DNA of 64,000 nucleotides, taken from positions 124,001-188,000 of the forward strand of contig JACKEB010000017.1 in NCBI GenBank assembly GCA_020633205.1, in the 5' to 3' direction. The notes under the pieces are model-generated. The model had not been told where the DNA came from, ran no database searches, and was given only the letters and a program-made list of their open reading frames with translations. The DNA is from Polyangiaceae bacterium (GTDB taxonomy: Bacteria > Myxococcota_A > Polyangia > Polyangiales > Polyangiaceae). Both the position numbers and the translations under genes were made by a program. Below are positions 52,048 to 60,579 of this stretch, piece after piece. Every line of letters begins with the position of its first letter. Positions within the stretch are counted from its first letter, which is position 1.

Positions 52048-52298
52048 ATGCAGTAGTCTACCCAATCCCAGCCCGGCCGTCGCCAAACGACCGTTCAAGC
52101 GAGTACTACGAAAGCAACCGGCGGAATGAGCCATCACACCTTTGAGCACCGTTCGCTCGGTGGTGCGTGTCAGCAAAGATTGCGAGCCGAACGTCAACCA
52201 ACGCACTGGCTGCGCGGCCTTCACGGCCCGACCTGCCCGGAATAGGCTGCGACGCGCATCCGTTGCACTGGCACAACGGATGCACCGGAGGGCTCATC

Positions 52299-52775
52299 AT
52301 GCAGCGCGATCGACTCAAGGCTTCCCTCAAGCATCTCGGCATCGACCCCGACGACTACCGGGTGATCAAGCTCCTCCCCCTGGTCTATGTGGCCTGGGCT
52401 GACGGCAAGATGGAGGATGTACAGGTCGAGCGGATCCACTCGCTCGCCGCTCGTCACTTCGAGCTCAGTGCTGGAGGAGCGCACGTGCTCGACGGCTGGC
52501 TGAAGCAGCGGCCTTCGAAGGAGTACTTCAAGGAAGGCCTCCACGATCTGCACCTGCTGTCCACTGCGGAAGACGACATGGAAGTGGACTTCAGCGAGCT
52601 GCCCCAGCTGCTGGCCTACTCAGAGGCAATCGCACGCACGACCGCGGGCGCACTGGACCAACCCGAGGCAGTAAACCAGGACGAACGAGCGGCGCTGGAA
52701 GAAATCGCCAAGGAGTTGATGGTCGACTCCGGGGAGAGCTGGGCGGAGCTACTCGAAGAACTGGGTGACGCCTAA
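52299..52775 (+). CDS. TerB-like helical protein (second copy)
   Basis: 158 residues, cytoplasmic, acidic, helical. LPLVYVAWADGKMEDVQVERIHSLAARH is the TerB-type metal-binding helix pair; a second half (QDERAALEEIAKELM) parallels it. It has the same length and fold as the protein at 29.99 kb but low visible identity. The ATG at 52299 follows GGAGGG. It ends 28 bases before fhs, so the two may be one transcript. Its role is unknown. Confidence 0.7.
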   Translation: MQRDRLKASLKHLGIDPDDYRVIKLLPLVYVAWADGKMEDVQVERIHSLAARHFELSAGGAHVLDGWLKQRPSKEYFKEGLHDLHLLSTAEDDMEVDFSELPQLLAYSEAIARTTAGALDQPEAVNQDERAALEEIAKELMVDSGESWAELLEELGDA

Positions 52776-52803
52776 GCAGTCCTTCTCGTAGTAGAAGGTC
52801 GAC

Positions 52804-54453
52804 ATGAATCACCCCTCTGGCGCGCCACTGCAGCGCGCGCTCAGCCGACTTGGAGTACCGCCTGAGGCAGTGCGCTGGTACGGCACCGACATCGCGAAGC
52901 TCGATCCCGAACGACTGGCAAACGTTACCGCGCGGCAAGGTAAGCTGGTACTAGTAACCGCCCTCACCCCCACCCCCGCGGGCGAAGGTAAGACCACGGT
53001 CGCCGTGGGCCTCGTGGACGCGCTCTGTCGGCAGGGTATCCAAGCAGCGGGCGCGCTGCGAGAGCCCTCGATGGGACCGCTCTTCGGGCGCAAAGGCGGA
53101 GCCGTCGGCGGTGGCAACGCACGCGTCATCCCCTCCGAGCGCATCAACCTGCACTTCACTGGGGATATTCACGCCATCAGCGCGGCCCACAACCTGCTCT
53201 CCGCGGTCATCGACAATCACGTCTTCGCAGGCAACGCCCTCGAGCTCGATCCCTCGAAGATCCTCTGGCCACGCACGCTGGACATGAACGATCGTGCGCT
53301 GCGCAAGCTACAAGTTGGGCTCGCGACTCGCCGTGGTCCGCAGCGCGAAGATCGCTTCGTCATCACGGCAGCCAGCGAGGTGATGGCGGTCCTCTGCATG
53401 GCCAACGGCCCCCAAGACGTTCGCGAGCGGCTGGGTCGAATCGTGATCGGTGAAAATATCCGCAGGGAACCGGTTTTCGCGGAACAGCTGGGCGTACACG
53501 GCGCCATGGCGGCAGTCCTTCTAGATGCGCTGTCCCCAAACTTGGTGACGACCTTGGAGGGGAACCCCGTGCTGCTTCACGGCGGCCCGTTCGCCAATAT
53601 CGCCCAAGGCACTAGCTCCTCCATTCAAACCCGGCTCGCGCTCCGCCTGGCCGACGTGGTGGTGACTGAAGGCGGGTTCGCCTTCGACCTCGGAGGCTTC
53701 AAGTTCATCGACCTTGTGGGTCGCAGCCAGGGCTTCGCCCCTCACGTGGTGGTTTGCGTGGTGACGATCCGTGCGTTGAGGCACCACGGTGGTGCCGATT
53801 TCGCCCAAGGGCCCAACGCACATGCAGTTGCCGCGGGGATCGAAAACCTCGAGGCCCACTTGGACGCCTTGCGCGGACTTGGCATCGAAAGACCCGTCGT
53901 GGCGATCAATCGCTTCCCTGATGACTCAGAACAGGAGCTCGAGTTGCTCCGCCAGCGCTTGGGAGAGCTCAACGTCCCGTGCGCAGAGGCGAACGTCTTC
54001 ACGGCTGGGGGAGCAGGAGGCGAAGAGCTCGCAACGCGCGTCAGCGAGTTGCTCGCCGCCCCTGCGCCCAGCATCCGCCACGCCTACGCAAGCGACGACC
54101 CACTAGAGCTGAAGCTGGAGCGCATAGCCACACGGATATTGGGAGCCGAGTCAGTCGACCTAAGTCAGGCGGCCCAGGCAGACCTGGAGCGGCTTCGCCG
54201 CTGGAACCTCGATGGGCTCCCGGTGTGCCTTGCAAAGACGCACCTCTCAATCAGCGATGACCAAACTCTAATCGGCCGCCCGCGCAGTCACACGTTGCAC
54301 GTCACTGGGCTAGATGTGTCGAACGGCGCTGGTTTCATCGTCGCCCGCTGCGGGCCCATCTTGACGATGCCGGGGCTGCCGGAACGACCCGCAGCGGAAG
54401 ACGTCGACATTCGACTGGTCGACGGAACTTGGCAGGTTGTCGGGTTACATTAG
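52804..54453 (+). CDS. fhs: Formate-tetrahydrofolate ligase
   Basis: ATP-dependent synthesis of 10-formyl-THF from formate and THF. 549 residues, family length. P-loop TPAGEGKTT (57-65), LREPSMGPLFGRKGGAVGGG, INLHFTGDIHAI, DMNDRALRKLQVG and EGGFAFDLGGFKFID are present. The family usually has GGxKGGAAGGG; the GGAVGGG variant is conservative. Its product feeds PurN (and PurH) and methionine/serine one-carbon metabolism. A short spacing to the TerB-like gene and to the next membrane gene (overlap of frames at 54.4 kb) suggests an operon. Confidence 0.94.
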   Translation: MNHPSGAPLQRALSRLGVPPEAVRWYGTDIAKLDPERLANVTARQGKLVLVTALTPTPAGEGKTTVAVGLVDALCRQGIQAAGALREPSMGPLFGRKGGAVGGGNARVIPSERINLHFTGDIHAISAAHNLLSAVIDNHVFAGNALELDPSKILWPRTLDMNDRALRKLQVGLATRRGPQREDRFVITAASEVMAVLCMANGPQDVRERLGRIVIGENIRREPVFAEQLGVHGAMAAVLLDALSPNLVTTLEGNPVLLHGGPFANIAQGTSSSIQTRLALRLADVVVTEGGFAFDLGGFKFIDLVGRSQGFAPHVVVCVVTIRALRHHGGADFAQGPNAHAVAAGIENLEAHLDALRGLGIERPVVAINRFPDDSEQELELLRQRLGELNVPCAEANVFTAGGAGGEELATRVSELLAAPAPSIRHAYASDDPLELKLERIATRILGAESVDLSQAAQADLERLRRWNLDGLPVCLAKTHLSISDDQTLIGRPRSHTLHVTGLDVSNGAGFIVARCGPILTMPGLPERPAAEDVDIRLVDGTWQVVGLH

Positions 54454-54457
54454 CGAG

Positions 54458-54952
54458 GTGCAATCCGAGCAAGCTGAGTTCCAGGACCGCCCACCGAGGA
54501 ACGTCTGGATCCGACCGGTCTGCCTGGCGCTGATCGCGGCCCTGTTGCCACTCGACTGGAAGCGCGTGGAGTACGGTGCCTGTAACGGTCAGCCCGGGAC
54601 GGTCTACGTCAAGAGCGGCTGGGAACTCTTGGCTGGTCCACCGATCTGGCTCTTGCTGGGGCTCGGTGTGCTCACACTGTTTCTGCTCTGGCGGAGCGTG
54701 CGCATCGATCCCGCGTGGAGGCTGTTCCCGGCTACCTTGGGGCTCTTGGCCAACCTCGCGGCAGGCTTCATTGTGTTCATGGCAGCGACGTTCGAGATCT
54801 TGGCCAAGCCGCGCATCTTGTGGGCCGGCTTCGTCGTGCTCTCTAGCGCCGCCACCCTCGTCGTCGAAGGCCTGGTTCGTTTCTTTGCGGAAATAGCATG
54901 CCTAGTGCGACGTCGACGGCACGCCAAGCAGCAGGCCGCGCCGCCTACTTAG
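54458..54952 (+). CDS. Membrane protein of unknown function
   Basis: 164 residues from GTG 54458. Three or four hydrophobic segments at about 20-40, 68-86, 97-119 and 128-146, a basic N-terminus and a very basic C-terminus (LVRRRRHAKQQ), so the ends are cytosolic. The first external loop has a CNGQPG motif. It begins four bases after fhs and its last bases overlap the end of the convergent gene at 54945 by eight bases. The start is uncertain (TTG at 54437 is also in frame). No family recognised. Confidence 0.6.
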   Translation: MQSEQAEFQDRPPRNVWIRPVCLALIAALLPLDWKRVEYGACNGQPGTVYVKSGWELLAGPPIWLLLGLGVLTLFLLWRSVRIDPAWRLFPATLGLLANLAAGFIVFMAATFEILAKPRILWAGFVVLSSAATLVVEGLVRFFAEIACLVRRRRHAKQQAAPPT

Positions 54953-55562
54953 AGGCTTCGGGTTCGCCGAACTCCGACTCGACGATTACCAGAGAGTTTG
55001 GCGGCGGTTCGTGCCGAGTCACGCGCACCGAAGGCTTCACTGCTTCGCAGAGCTCGAGTAGCTGCAGCATGTACGCTCGCATGATCGATACATGTTCCTG
55101 CAGCGCGAGGCCCCAGCCCGACACGACCACGGTCGCCATCGGCGGATTCCACTGCACGTCGAGTTCACCGGTGTTGTGGTTGAGCTTCCACAAGCCTGGC
55201 AGTGCTCGCAGGGTGCGAACGGGCTCACGGGGCTTGAGCACGTGCCGGTAGGCGCCAGTGAGCTCTGCGAGAGCGAGCCCGCGGCCGAGCATCTCCCAGT
55301 TTCCGCTGACGAGCTCGCCCATCGCCTGTGTCAGGCGATGGTGATCTGCACCTGGATACCAGTGAGTCACGATGACGCGTTCATCCAGGTAGTGGTGCAA
55401 GTCGGGAGGCAGCACCTCAAGCGCGCGGGCGCGGTTCTGCCGCATCAGCTTGATCATGGGCAACACGATGCTGCCCTTGGCAGCGACGTCCGGCGCGATG
55501 CGAGCATCCCCCACCTGAGAATCTTCCAGCGGGACTCGCCCCAGGTCAACTGGCCCAAGCAA
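54945..55562 (-). CDS. DUF2378-like protein of the myxobacterial paralogue type
   Basis: 205 residues, no signal or TM. The pattern LPPDLHHYLDERVIVTHWYPGADHHRLTQAMGELV and VVVSGWGLALQEHVSIMRAYMLQLLELC has the length and layout (acid-rich N-half, WYP motif, C-terminal helix) of proteins in the DUF2378/V4R-like group that are multiplied in myxobacterial genomes; I am unsure of this call. Start could be TTG at 55562 or GTG at 55514. The spacer to the divergent MarR-GNAT gene holds the operator-like palindrome. Confidence 0.5.
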   Translation of the reverse strand: MLGPVDLGRVPLEDSQVGDARIAPDVAAKGSIVLPMIKLMRQNRARALEVLPPDLHHYLDERVIVTHWYPGADHHRLTQAMGELVSGNWEMLGRGLALAELTGAYRHVLKPREPVRTLRALPGLWKLNHNTGELDVQWNPPMATVVVSGWGLALQEHVSIMRAYMLQLLELCEAVKPSVRVTRHEPPPNSLVIVESEFGEPEASK

Positions 55563-55598
55563 CGCGAGCGTGCATGTATACGCTTGACGCCAGCAGAT

Positions 55599-55618
55599 AA
55601 CTAGTTGATCTAGTCAAC
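55599..55618. promoter_or_regulatory. Candidate MarR-type operator
   Basis: AACTAGTT (55599-55606) is a perfect palindrome overlapping GTTGA-TCTAG-TCAAC (55604-55618), arms reverse-complementary. It lies 4 to 23 bases before the ATG of the MarR-GNAT gene and about 40 bases from the divergent gene start, the usual place for an autoregulatory MarR site. Confidence 0.6.
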
Positions 55619-55621
55619 CAT

Positions 55622-56581
55622 ATGAGTCCAAGGACATCTGGACGGGGCGAATCCCCACGCGCTCCAACGCAAGAGCCTCAGGTGGCTCAGCTGCGCGAAG
55701 CATCCCGCACGGTATTTAGAGAGCTCGGGATGCTGGACAGCAAGCTCTCGGATCTTGGGGTGACGCCTGCGCAGTGCCACGTCCTGATCGAGCTTGGGCA
55801 CCATGGGGTGCGAACCGCGAGGGAGCTGTGCGACAGCCTCCAGCTGGACAAGTCTGGTATTTCCCGCGTCCTTTCCTCGCTCAAGCGCGCGGAACTGATC
55901 AGCGAGCGAGACGCGACCGATCGACGCAAGCGGCCGCTGGTGCTGTCGACCAAGGGCAAGCAAAAGTTGCGGCGCATCCACGACTTTGCCGATGGGCAAG
56001 TGAAGAGCGCCCTCGACGACCTGAGCGAAGAGACTCGACAGAGCATCGTGGAGGGCATGGCCAACTACGCCCGAGCGTTGCAGCGGGCCCGCTCGCGCCG
56101 AGAGTTCGAAATCCGGCCGTGCCGTGCAGACGACGACCCCGACATCGCCGGGATCATACGTCGCGTCATGCCGGAGTACGGCGCGGAAGGCCCTGGATAT
56201 GCCATCAACGATCCCGAGGTGGATCACATGTCACAGGCCTATCGAGGCAAACGCGCGGCGTACTACGTGGTCACGCGTGAGGGACGCGTCGTCGGCGGAG
56301 GAGGCTTTGCGCCCTTGGCCGGGGGTGAGGGCAAGACGTGCGAGCTGCGCAAGATGTACTTCCTCCCGGAAGCACGCGGTCACGGCGTCGGGCGACAATT
56401 GCTAGTCCGTGTCCTGGAGCAGGCCAAGGCAGCGGGGTTCACTCACTGCTACCTGGAGACACTGGAGCACATGACACGGGCACGCGCGCTCTACCGTTCC
56501 CTCGGCTTCCAGCCGCTGGACAAGCCGCGGGGTGCCACGGGCCATTTTGGCTGCGACAGCTGGATGCTACTCGAGCTCTGA
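55622..56581 (+). CDS. MarR-type regulator fused to a GNAT acetyltransferase
   Basis: 319 residues. Residues about 20-155 are a MarR winged helix (LGVTPAQCHVLIELGHHGVRTARELCDSLQLDKSGISRVLSSLKRAELISERDATDRRKRPLVLSTKG), residues 160-319 a GNAT domain (EFEIRPCRADDDPDIAGIIRRVM, acetyl-CoA motif RKMYFLPEARGHGVGRQLLVRVL, and MTRARALYRSLGF). MarR-GNAT fusions are known, with the regulator controlling or being controlled by the acetyltransferase. Overlapping operator upstream. The ligand is unknown. Confidence 0.9.
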   Translation: MSPRTSGRGESPRAPTQEPQVAQLREASRTVFRELGMLDSKLSDLGVTPAQCHVLIELGHHGVRTARELCDSLQLDKSGISRVLSSLKRAELISERDATDRRKRPLVLSTKGKQKLRRIHDFADGQVKSALDDLSEETRQSIVEGMANYARALQRARSRREFEIRPCRADDDPDIAGIIRRVMPEYGAEGPGYAINDPEVDHMSQAYRGKRAAYYVVTREGRVVGGGGFAPLAGGEGKTCELRKMYFLPEARGHGVGRQLLVRVLEQAKAAGFTHCYLETLEHMTRARALYRSLGFQPLDKPRGATGHFGCDSWMLLEL

Positions 56582-56595
56582 GAGAAGCGACCGCG

Positions 56596-57708
56596 CTAGA
56601 GCTTGGGCTTTTCTGCGAAGTAGAGATTCCAGTCCCCGTCACGCGCGCTGTTCAGAATCATCGTGCAGCCGTCCGCAGAGACCCACGATGGGACATCGCG
56701 CAACGGGCTGTTGAGCTCTTCCACGAGTTCAATGGAGTCAAACCCGGTGGCGGCACCGCTCGCTCGCGCGACGTAGATGTCAGAAGACCCCTTCGCGCCC
56801 GGGAACGAGCGATCCGACGAGAAGTAGAGCGTCTGCGCCCCGTGCGCGACCGGGTTCGCATCGTTCGCGGTGGTCGAGTTCAACGCATCGAGCGCCTTGG
56901 GCGGGTCGAAGCCACCGTTCGCTGCGGCTGAGGCTACGAATAGGTCGCCTCCACCGATTCGCTCGGAGCTGAAATAGATCAGGCTAGCGTCACTCACGAA
57001 GCTCCCCATCCAGTCCGAATAAGTTGTGTCGTTTAGATCAGGCACGCCCTTGGGATCCAGTGCGGCTTGGTTCGCCCAGTCGGCAGAAAAGATGTCCCAG
57101 TGGGAGCTAAGCTGACGCGAGAAGTAGAGCGTCTTGCCGTCCGCACTAAACCACGGCGCGTCCGCGTTGTTCGAGTTGATGGCTGTCGGGAGCGGATCCG
57201 GCGTCTTGAACGCCCCCGTGGGCAGGTCGCGCGAGGCGTGAAACAGGTGAAAATGAAAGTCGCCGGTAGGCGAACCACCGTTCAGGCCTCGGGCACTTCC
57301 GAAGTAGATTTCGAGGCGGTTCTCCGAGAGCCAGGCGCGCGATTCGTGACTCGCGCTGTTCACGCCATCAATCTTGTAAGGCGTCCCCCAGGCCGCTGCG
57401 GTGTCGCACGGAAACGCCCCGCCGGCACCTGCGCTTCCACCGCTGCTACCCCCCGCACCGGCGCTGCCCCCCGAAGCACTACCGCCAGAACCGGAGCTGC
57501 CTCCGGATGCCGCACTGCCGCTCGAACCCGCACTGCCTCCCGACGCGCTGGCGCCCGAGCCGCTCGTTCCCCCGACGCTCCCTCCAGCGCCTGCTGCGCC
57601 ACCGGTCGAGTCATTGACGTTGACCGCCGTGCTCGAGCACCCAACCAAAGAAGCACAGCCTAAGACGGAAGCAACGAGCAGCGCCCGGACCGAGACCTTG
57701 TTAAGCAC
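56596..57708 (-). CDS. PD40/TolB-like beta-propeller lipoprotein
   Basis: 370 residues. Signal peptide and lipobox LVGC (Cys24). A Gly/Ser/Ala-rich linker of about 70 residues (ASGGSAGSSGSAASGGSSG) is followed by a propeller with repeated PD40-like blades: ADAPWFSADGKTLYFSR, GSFVSDASLIYFSSERIGGG, ANPVAHGAQTLYFSSDRSF, PSWVSADGCTMILNSARDGDWNLYFAE. It is an external lipid-anchored binding protein. No CxxCH motif, unlike the two TolB-like lipoproteins at 50 and 60.6 kb. GTG start at 57708. Convergent with the MarR-GNAT gene. Confidence 0.8.
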   Translation of the reverse strand: MLNKVSVRALLVASVLGCASLVGCSSTAVNVNDSTGGAAGAGGSVGGTSGSGASASGGSAGSSGSAASGGSSGSGGSASGGSAGAGGSSGGSAGAGGAFPCDTAAAWGTPYKIDGVNSASHESRAWLSENRLEIYFGSARGLNGGSPTGDFHFHLFHASRDLPTGAFKTPDPLPTAINSNNADAPWFSADGKTLYFSRQLSSHWDIFSADWANQAALDPKGVPDLNDTTYSDWMGSFVSDASLIYFSSERIGGGDLFVASAAANGGFDPPKALDALNSTTANDANPVAHGAQTLYFSSDRSFPGAKGSSDIYVARASGAATGFDSIELVEELNSPLRDVPSWVSADGCTMILNSARDGDWNLYFAEKPKL

Positions 57709-57828
57709 CGGCGGGAGTCTATGAGGCGCCCGATGTCAGTCAAGGCGGCTCGTGACAACGCGACTAGCAGCACCCTGCCTAGACTAACGACGTGGCAACA
57801 TGCCGCGGAAACGCACGCCCGCTCCTGC

Positions 57829-58542
57829 CTACATCGGTCCGCCACCTGCGCGTTCGTACTGGGCGAGCTCATGTCGCAAGTTGGCTCGCGCACGCTCCCC
57901 GAGCCCGTTCTCGAATGCTTCAGTAGAGAAGATGCGCGGCTCCCCGTCGGCCTGCCCTGGATGGGATTCCCCATCCCGTGTCTTCCCCAGCATGCCCCGC
58001 AGCCACGCCATGCGTCCGAGATCAAAGGCTCCTGGCGGTAGGTAGCTGTATTCCTCACGGATACCATCCAGGTAGCGCTGGTAGCCCGATTCGTCAGCGC
58101 CCAATATGGAGAGATCGCAATCGAGGAAGTATGCCAAGTCACCCGTCGCGGTCCCGCGAAGCTTCAGGTGGTACTGCGTCGCACGGATCAGGTCGCAGGC
58201 GTGGTCCACACCTTGGGGTGAGAGCGCACCGGAGAGCAACTCGTGACACAAGTGCGCGCTCCGCACCTCATTGCTCTCCGCGTGTTCACTGCCGACCTCG
58301 TAGATCGCATCGTGAAACAGCACAGCCGCGTAGACCTCGGCTTGGCGCTGGAGCTGACTCTTGATGCGGCCAAACGCGCGTGCGACGGCCACCACGTGTC
58401 CCAGGTTGTGATAAGCCCGCGGCGGCGCGCTATACGCTTCGGCTAGGCGCTGCCAGCTGGGGTGCTTTGCGGGCACTTCCAGCTGATAGGAGATGGGGGC
58501 GAGGAGCTTCAGCTCAGCAAGCCTGGTTTCGTCGTCTGACAT
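57829..58542 (-). CDS. HD-superfamily metal-dependent phosphohydrolase
   Basis: 237 residues. YHNLGHVVAVARAF and LFHDAIYE supply the HD metal ligands, and CDLSILG the closing Asp, as in the COG4339 group of predicted HD phosphohydrolases. The substrate is unknown (nucleotides are usual for HD proteins). Begins four bases after the TetR stop on the same strand, so it is in the TetR operon. ATG at 58542, weak ribosome binding site. Confidence 0.85.
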   Translation of the reverse strand: MSDDETRLAELKLLAPISYQLEVPAKHPSWQRLAEAYSAPPRAYHNLGHVVAVARAFGRIKSQLQRQAEVYAAVLFHDAIYEVGSEHAESNEVRSAHLCHELLSGALSPQGVDHACDLIRATQYHLKLRGTATGDLAYFLDCDLSILGADESGYQRYLDGIREEYSYLPPGAFDLGRMAWLRGMLGKTRDGESHPGQADGEPRIFSTEAFENGLGERARANLRHELAQYERAGGGPM

Positions 58543-58546
58543 GGTC

Positions 58547-59152
58547 TCACGCCTCCTGGCCTTCGTAGAGTCCGCGAGCGACGCGACGAATGGCCTTCGC
58601 CGCGAATCCGCGAGGTAATACATTCGGGGCGGCACACCCAATTTGAAAGCTGCCTTCGATGGCGGCGCTCACCACCGCCGCATAGTCCTTGGCGCCGCGA
58701 GTCGACGCACCACGGGCACGCAGCACGTCGCTGAAAAGCCGACGTAGCTCACCCACGCGTTCTTCCAAAGCTTCGCTGTAGAGCGCGCGAACATCCGTGT
58801 CGTGAAGCGCCTCAGCCCCGATCTGCACCCAGGAAGCGACAGCACTCGCGTCGCTAGCGTCATCGAGCGCCACATGCGCATCGATGTACGCCTCGAGAGC
58901 GCGCTCAGGATCACAGGCTTCACCCAAGCGGCTCCGATAGCGCGCCTCGAGGCCTTCTTGCAAACGCTCCACCAGCGCCAGCAAGATCTCGTGCTTGCTT
59001 CCGAAGTGGTAGTGGATCAGCCCCGAACGAAGCTCCGCCGCTCGGGCAATTTCGCTGATGGTCGCACCTTCGTAGCCGCGCTCCGCGAGCACGCGGGCGA
59101 ACGCCTCCACGATCTGCCCGCGGCGCTCTTCGGAGTTGCTCGGCCTGCCCAT
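58547..59152 (-). CDS. TetR-family transcriptional regulator
   Basis: 201 residues. The N-terminal helix-turn-helix RRGQIVEAFARVLAERGYEGATISEIARAAELRSGLIHYHFGSKHEILLALVERL is complete; the ligand-binding C-terminal domain is typical in length. Two inverted repeats lie between it and the divergent coaD2 gene, and the same transcript encodes the HD hydrolase. It probably represses its own operon and coaD2, releasing on a small ligand. Confidence 0.92.
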   Translation of the reverse strand: MGRPSNSEERRGQIVEAFARVLAERGYEGATISEIARAAELRSGLIHYHFGSKHEILLALVERLQEGLEARYRSRLGEACDPERALEAYIDAHVALDDASDASAVASWVQIGAEALHDTDVRALYSEALEERVGELRRLFSDVLRARGASTRGAKDYAAVVSAAIEGSFQIGCAAPNVLPRGFAAKAIRRVARGLYEGQEA

Positions 59153-59164
59153 CTTGGGTCTTAG

Positions 59165-59182
59165 TTTGGTCGCTCAACCAAA
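59165..59182. promoter_or_regulatory. TetR operator candidate O1
   Basis: TTTGGT-CGCTCA-ACCAAA is a 6-bp inverted repeat with a six-base centre, 12 bases upstream of the tetR start codon, so it sits in the tetR leader. Confidence 0.8.
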
Positions 59183-59222
59183 TTAATTCAAGGCCGCTGC
59201 TTGGCAATCCTCCAGGATGAGG

Positions 59223-59246
59223 TAAATTGGTTACTCAACCAATTTA
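59223..59246. promoter_or_regulatory. TetR operator candidate O2
   Basis: TAAATTGGT and ACCAATTTA are perfect 9-bp arms around TACTCA. It shares TTGGT-NN-CTCAACCAA with O1, so both sites are read by one protein, and lies about 33 bases before coaD2. Confidence 0.85.
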
Positions 59247-59279
59247 CTATCGCGCAACGAAACGCGCAGGGAGGCCAGG

Positions 59280-59861
59280 ATGTCCAAGGCGGTAGAGAGT
59301 GCGCTGGCTGAGCACGGGCTTGAGCCCGTTGGTTCTCACCCCCAAACCCATGGAGAACCTCTGCAGCAGCATCTGCGGAACTTGCGCTCGGAGATCGCGG
59401 TGTACAGCGGTAGCTTCGATCCAATCACCTTGGGGCATCGCAGCGTCGTGGAACGAGCACTCCCGTTGTTCGCGAAGGTGGTGTGCTTGGTGGCAATTCA
59501 CCCCACCAAGCAGCCGCTGTTCACCGGCCCCGAACGCATCCGCCTGATCGCAGAAGCGCTGGCTGACTTGCCGGGGGTCGAGGTCGCCTACACCCGCGGC
59601 TACACCGTGGACTTCGCGCGCAGCGTGGGCGCCCGCTACTTGCTTCGAGGGATCCGCGACCAGACAGACGCCGGTTACGAGACAGAGCTTGCGACGCTGA
59701 ACCATGGGCTGGCGCCGGAAATTTCCACGTGGTTCCTAAGTGCGGATCCGAACCGCTCGGAGATCAGCTCGAGTGAACTCAAGCGGCGCGCCGAGCGAGG
59801 AGATTCACTGGATGCGTGGTGTGCGCCGTGCGTCGCGAGCGCCCTGCGCCAGTCGCTTTGA
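59280..59861 (+). CDS. Second phosphopantetheine adenylyltransferase homologue, TetR-regulated
   Basis: 193 residues. The nucleotidyltransferase core begins at residue 40: AVYSGSFDPITLGH (T/HxGH motif 44-53), YLLRGIRDQTDAGYE, and EISSSELKRR. An N-terminal extension of about 38 residues with no recognised motif precedes it. It differs from coaD copy 1 in the extension and in the signature residues (GSF for GTF). GGAGG precedes the ATG with operators O1 and O2 upstream. It may be a CoaD paralogue made only under certain conditions or a nucleotidyltransferase with another substrate. Confidence 0.82.
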   Translation: MSKAVESALAEHGLEPVGSHPQTHGEPLQQHLRNLRSEIAVYSGSFDPITLGHRSVVERALPLFAKVVCLVAIHPTKQPLFTGPERIRLIAEALADLPGVEVAYTRGYTVDFARSVGARYLLRGIRDQTDAGYETELATLNHGLAPEISTWFLSADPNRSEISSSELKRRAERGDSLDAWCAPCVASALRQSL

Positions 59862-60003
59862 GGTCACGGCCAGGGCTGCGTGCTTGTGCATAAAGTTCCG
59901 CGGAGAATCGAACTTCGTTCCCAACCCAAGGCTGCTCTCACATCCGGGGTCTGCCGCACCGGACGGTTGGCACTGAGCCACGACCAAACCTGGAGGCGCA
60001 CAC

Positions 60004-60528
60004 ATGGCAGGCATCAGCGTGGGACATGGATCGAGCAAGCGAGCGTTGAATCACGAGGTACCGCTGGTGCCGTACATCGACTTCTTGCTGTGCTTGATTT
60101 CGTTCCTGCTGGTGACCGCCGTGTGGTCCGCGCAGAGTCGCCTCGAAGCGACCGCAAAGTCGCCCGGAGAAGCGGGCGTGGTGAGAGACGAGAAGCCGAC
60201 GATCTTCCATGTCGACGCGCGGAGTCGTAGCAAGCTGACCTTGAGCTGGCGCAAGGGCGACACGGTGATCAGTCAAATCGACCTGGAAAAGCGCACCAAG
60301 GAACGCGAGGGACAGCTCGCCTACGTCGACCTGGACCAGCGTGTAGCCGAGCAATGGAAGGAGTTTGGGATGCACCGCGGCAAAGGCGACGCGGAGCAAG
60401 ATCTCGCCGTGTTGCACACGCCGGGGGACATGAGCTTCGGCGAGATGACGGCCCTGATCGACGCCATCCGCGACCCCAAGCGCGAAGACGAGCAGACCGC
60501 GTTTCGGGTGAGCCTGGCAACCGACTGA
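60004..60528 (+). CDS. ExbD/TolR-type biopolymer transport protein
   Basis: 174 residues with a single N-terminal membrane helix (about 22-43: LVPYIDFLLCLISFLLVTAVW) carrying the Asp that takes part in proton transfer in ExbD/TolR, and a periplasmic domain of about 130 residues. The domain ends MSFGEMTALIDAIRDPKR, the usual ExbD finish. It normally works with ExbB/TolQ, absent here; the AgmX-like protein at 9 kb could be an energised partner. GGAGG stands eight bases before the ATG. Confidence 0.85.
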   Translation: MAGISVGHGSSKRALNHEVPLVPYIDFLLCLISFLLVTAVWSAQSRLEATAKSPGEAGVVRDEKPTIFHVDARSRSKLTLSWRKGDTVISQIDLEKRTKEREGQLAYVDLDQRVAEQWKEFGMHRGKGDAEQDLAVLHTPGDMSFGEMTALIDAIRDPKREDEQTAFRVSLATD

Positions 60529-60579
60529 TCCCGCGCGGTAAAGCCTTGACCGCAGGCAGGCAAGCGGTGACACCAAGGC

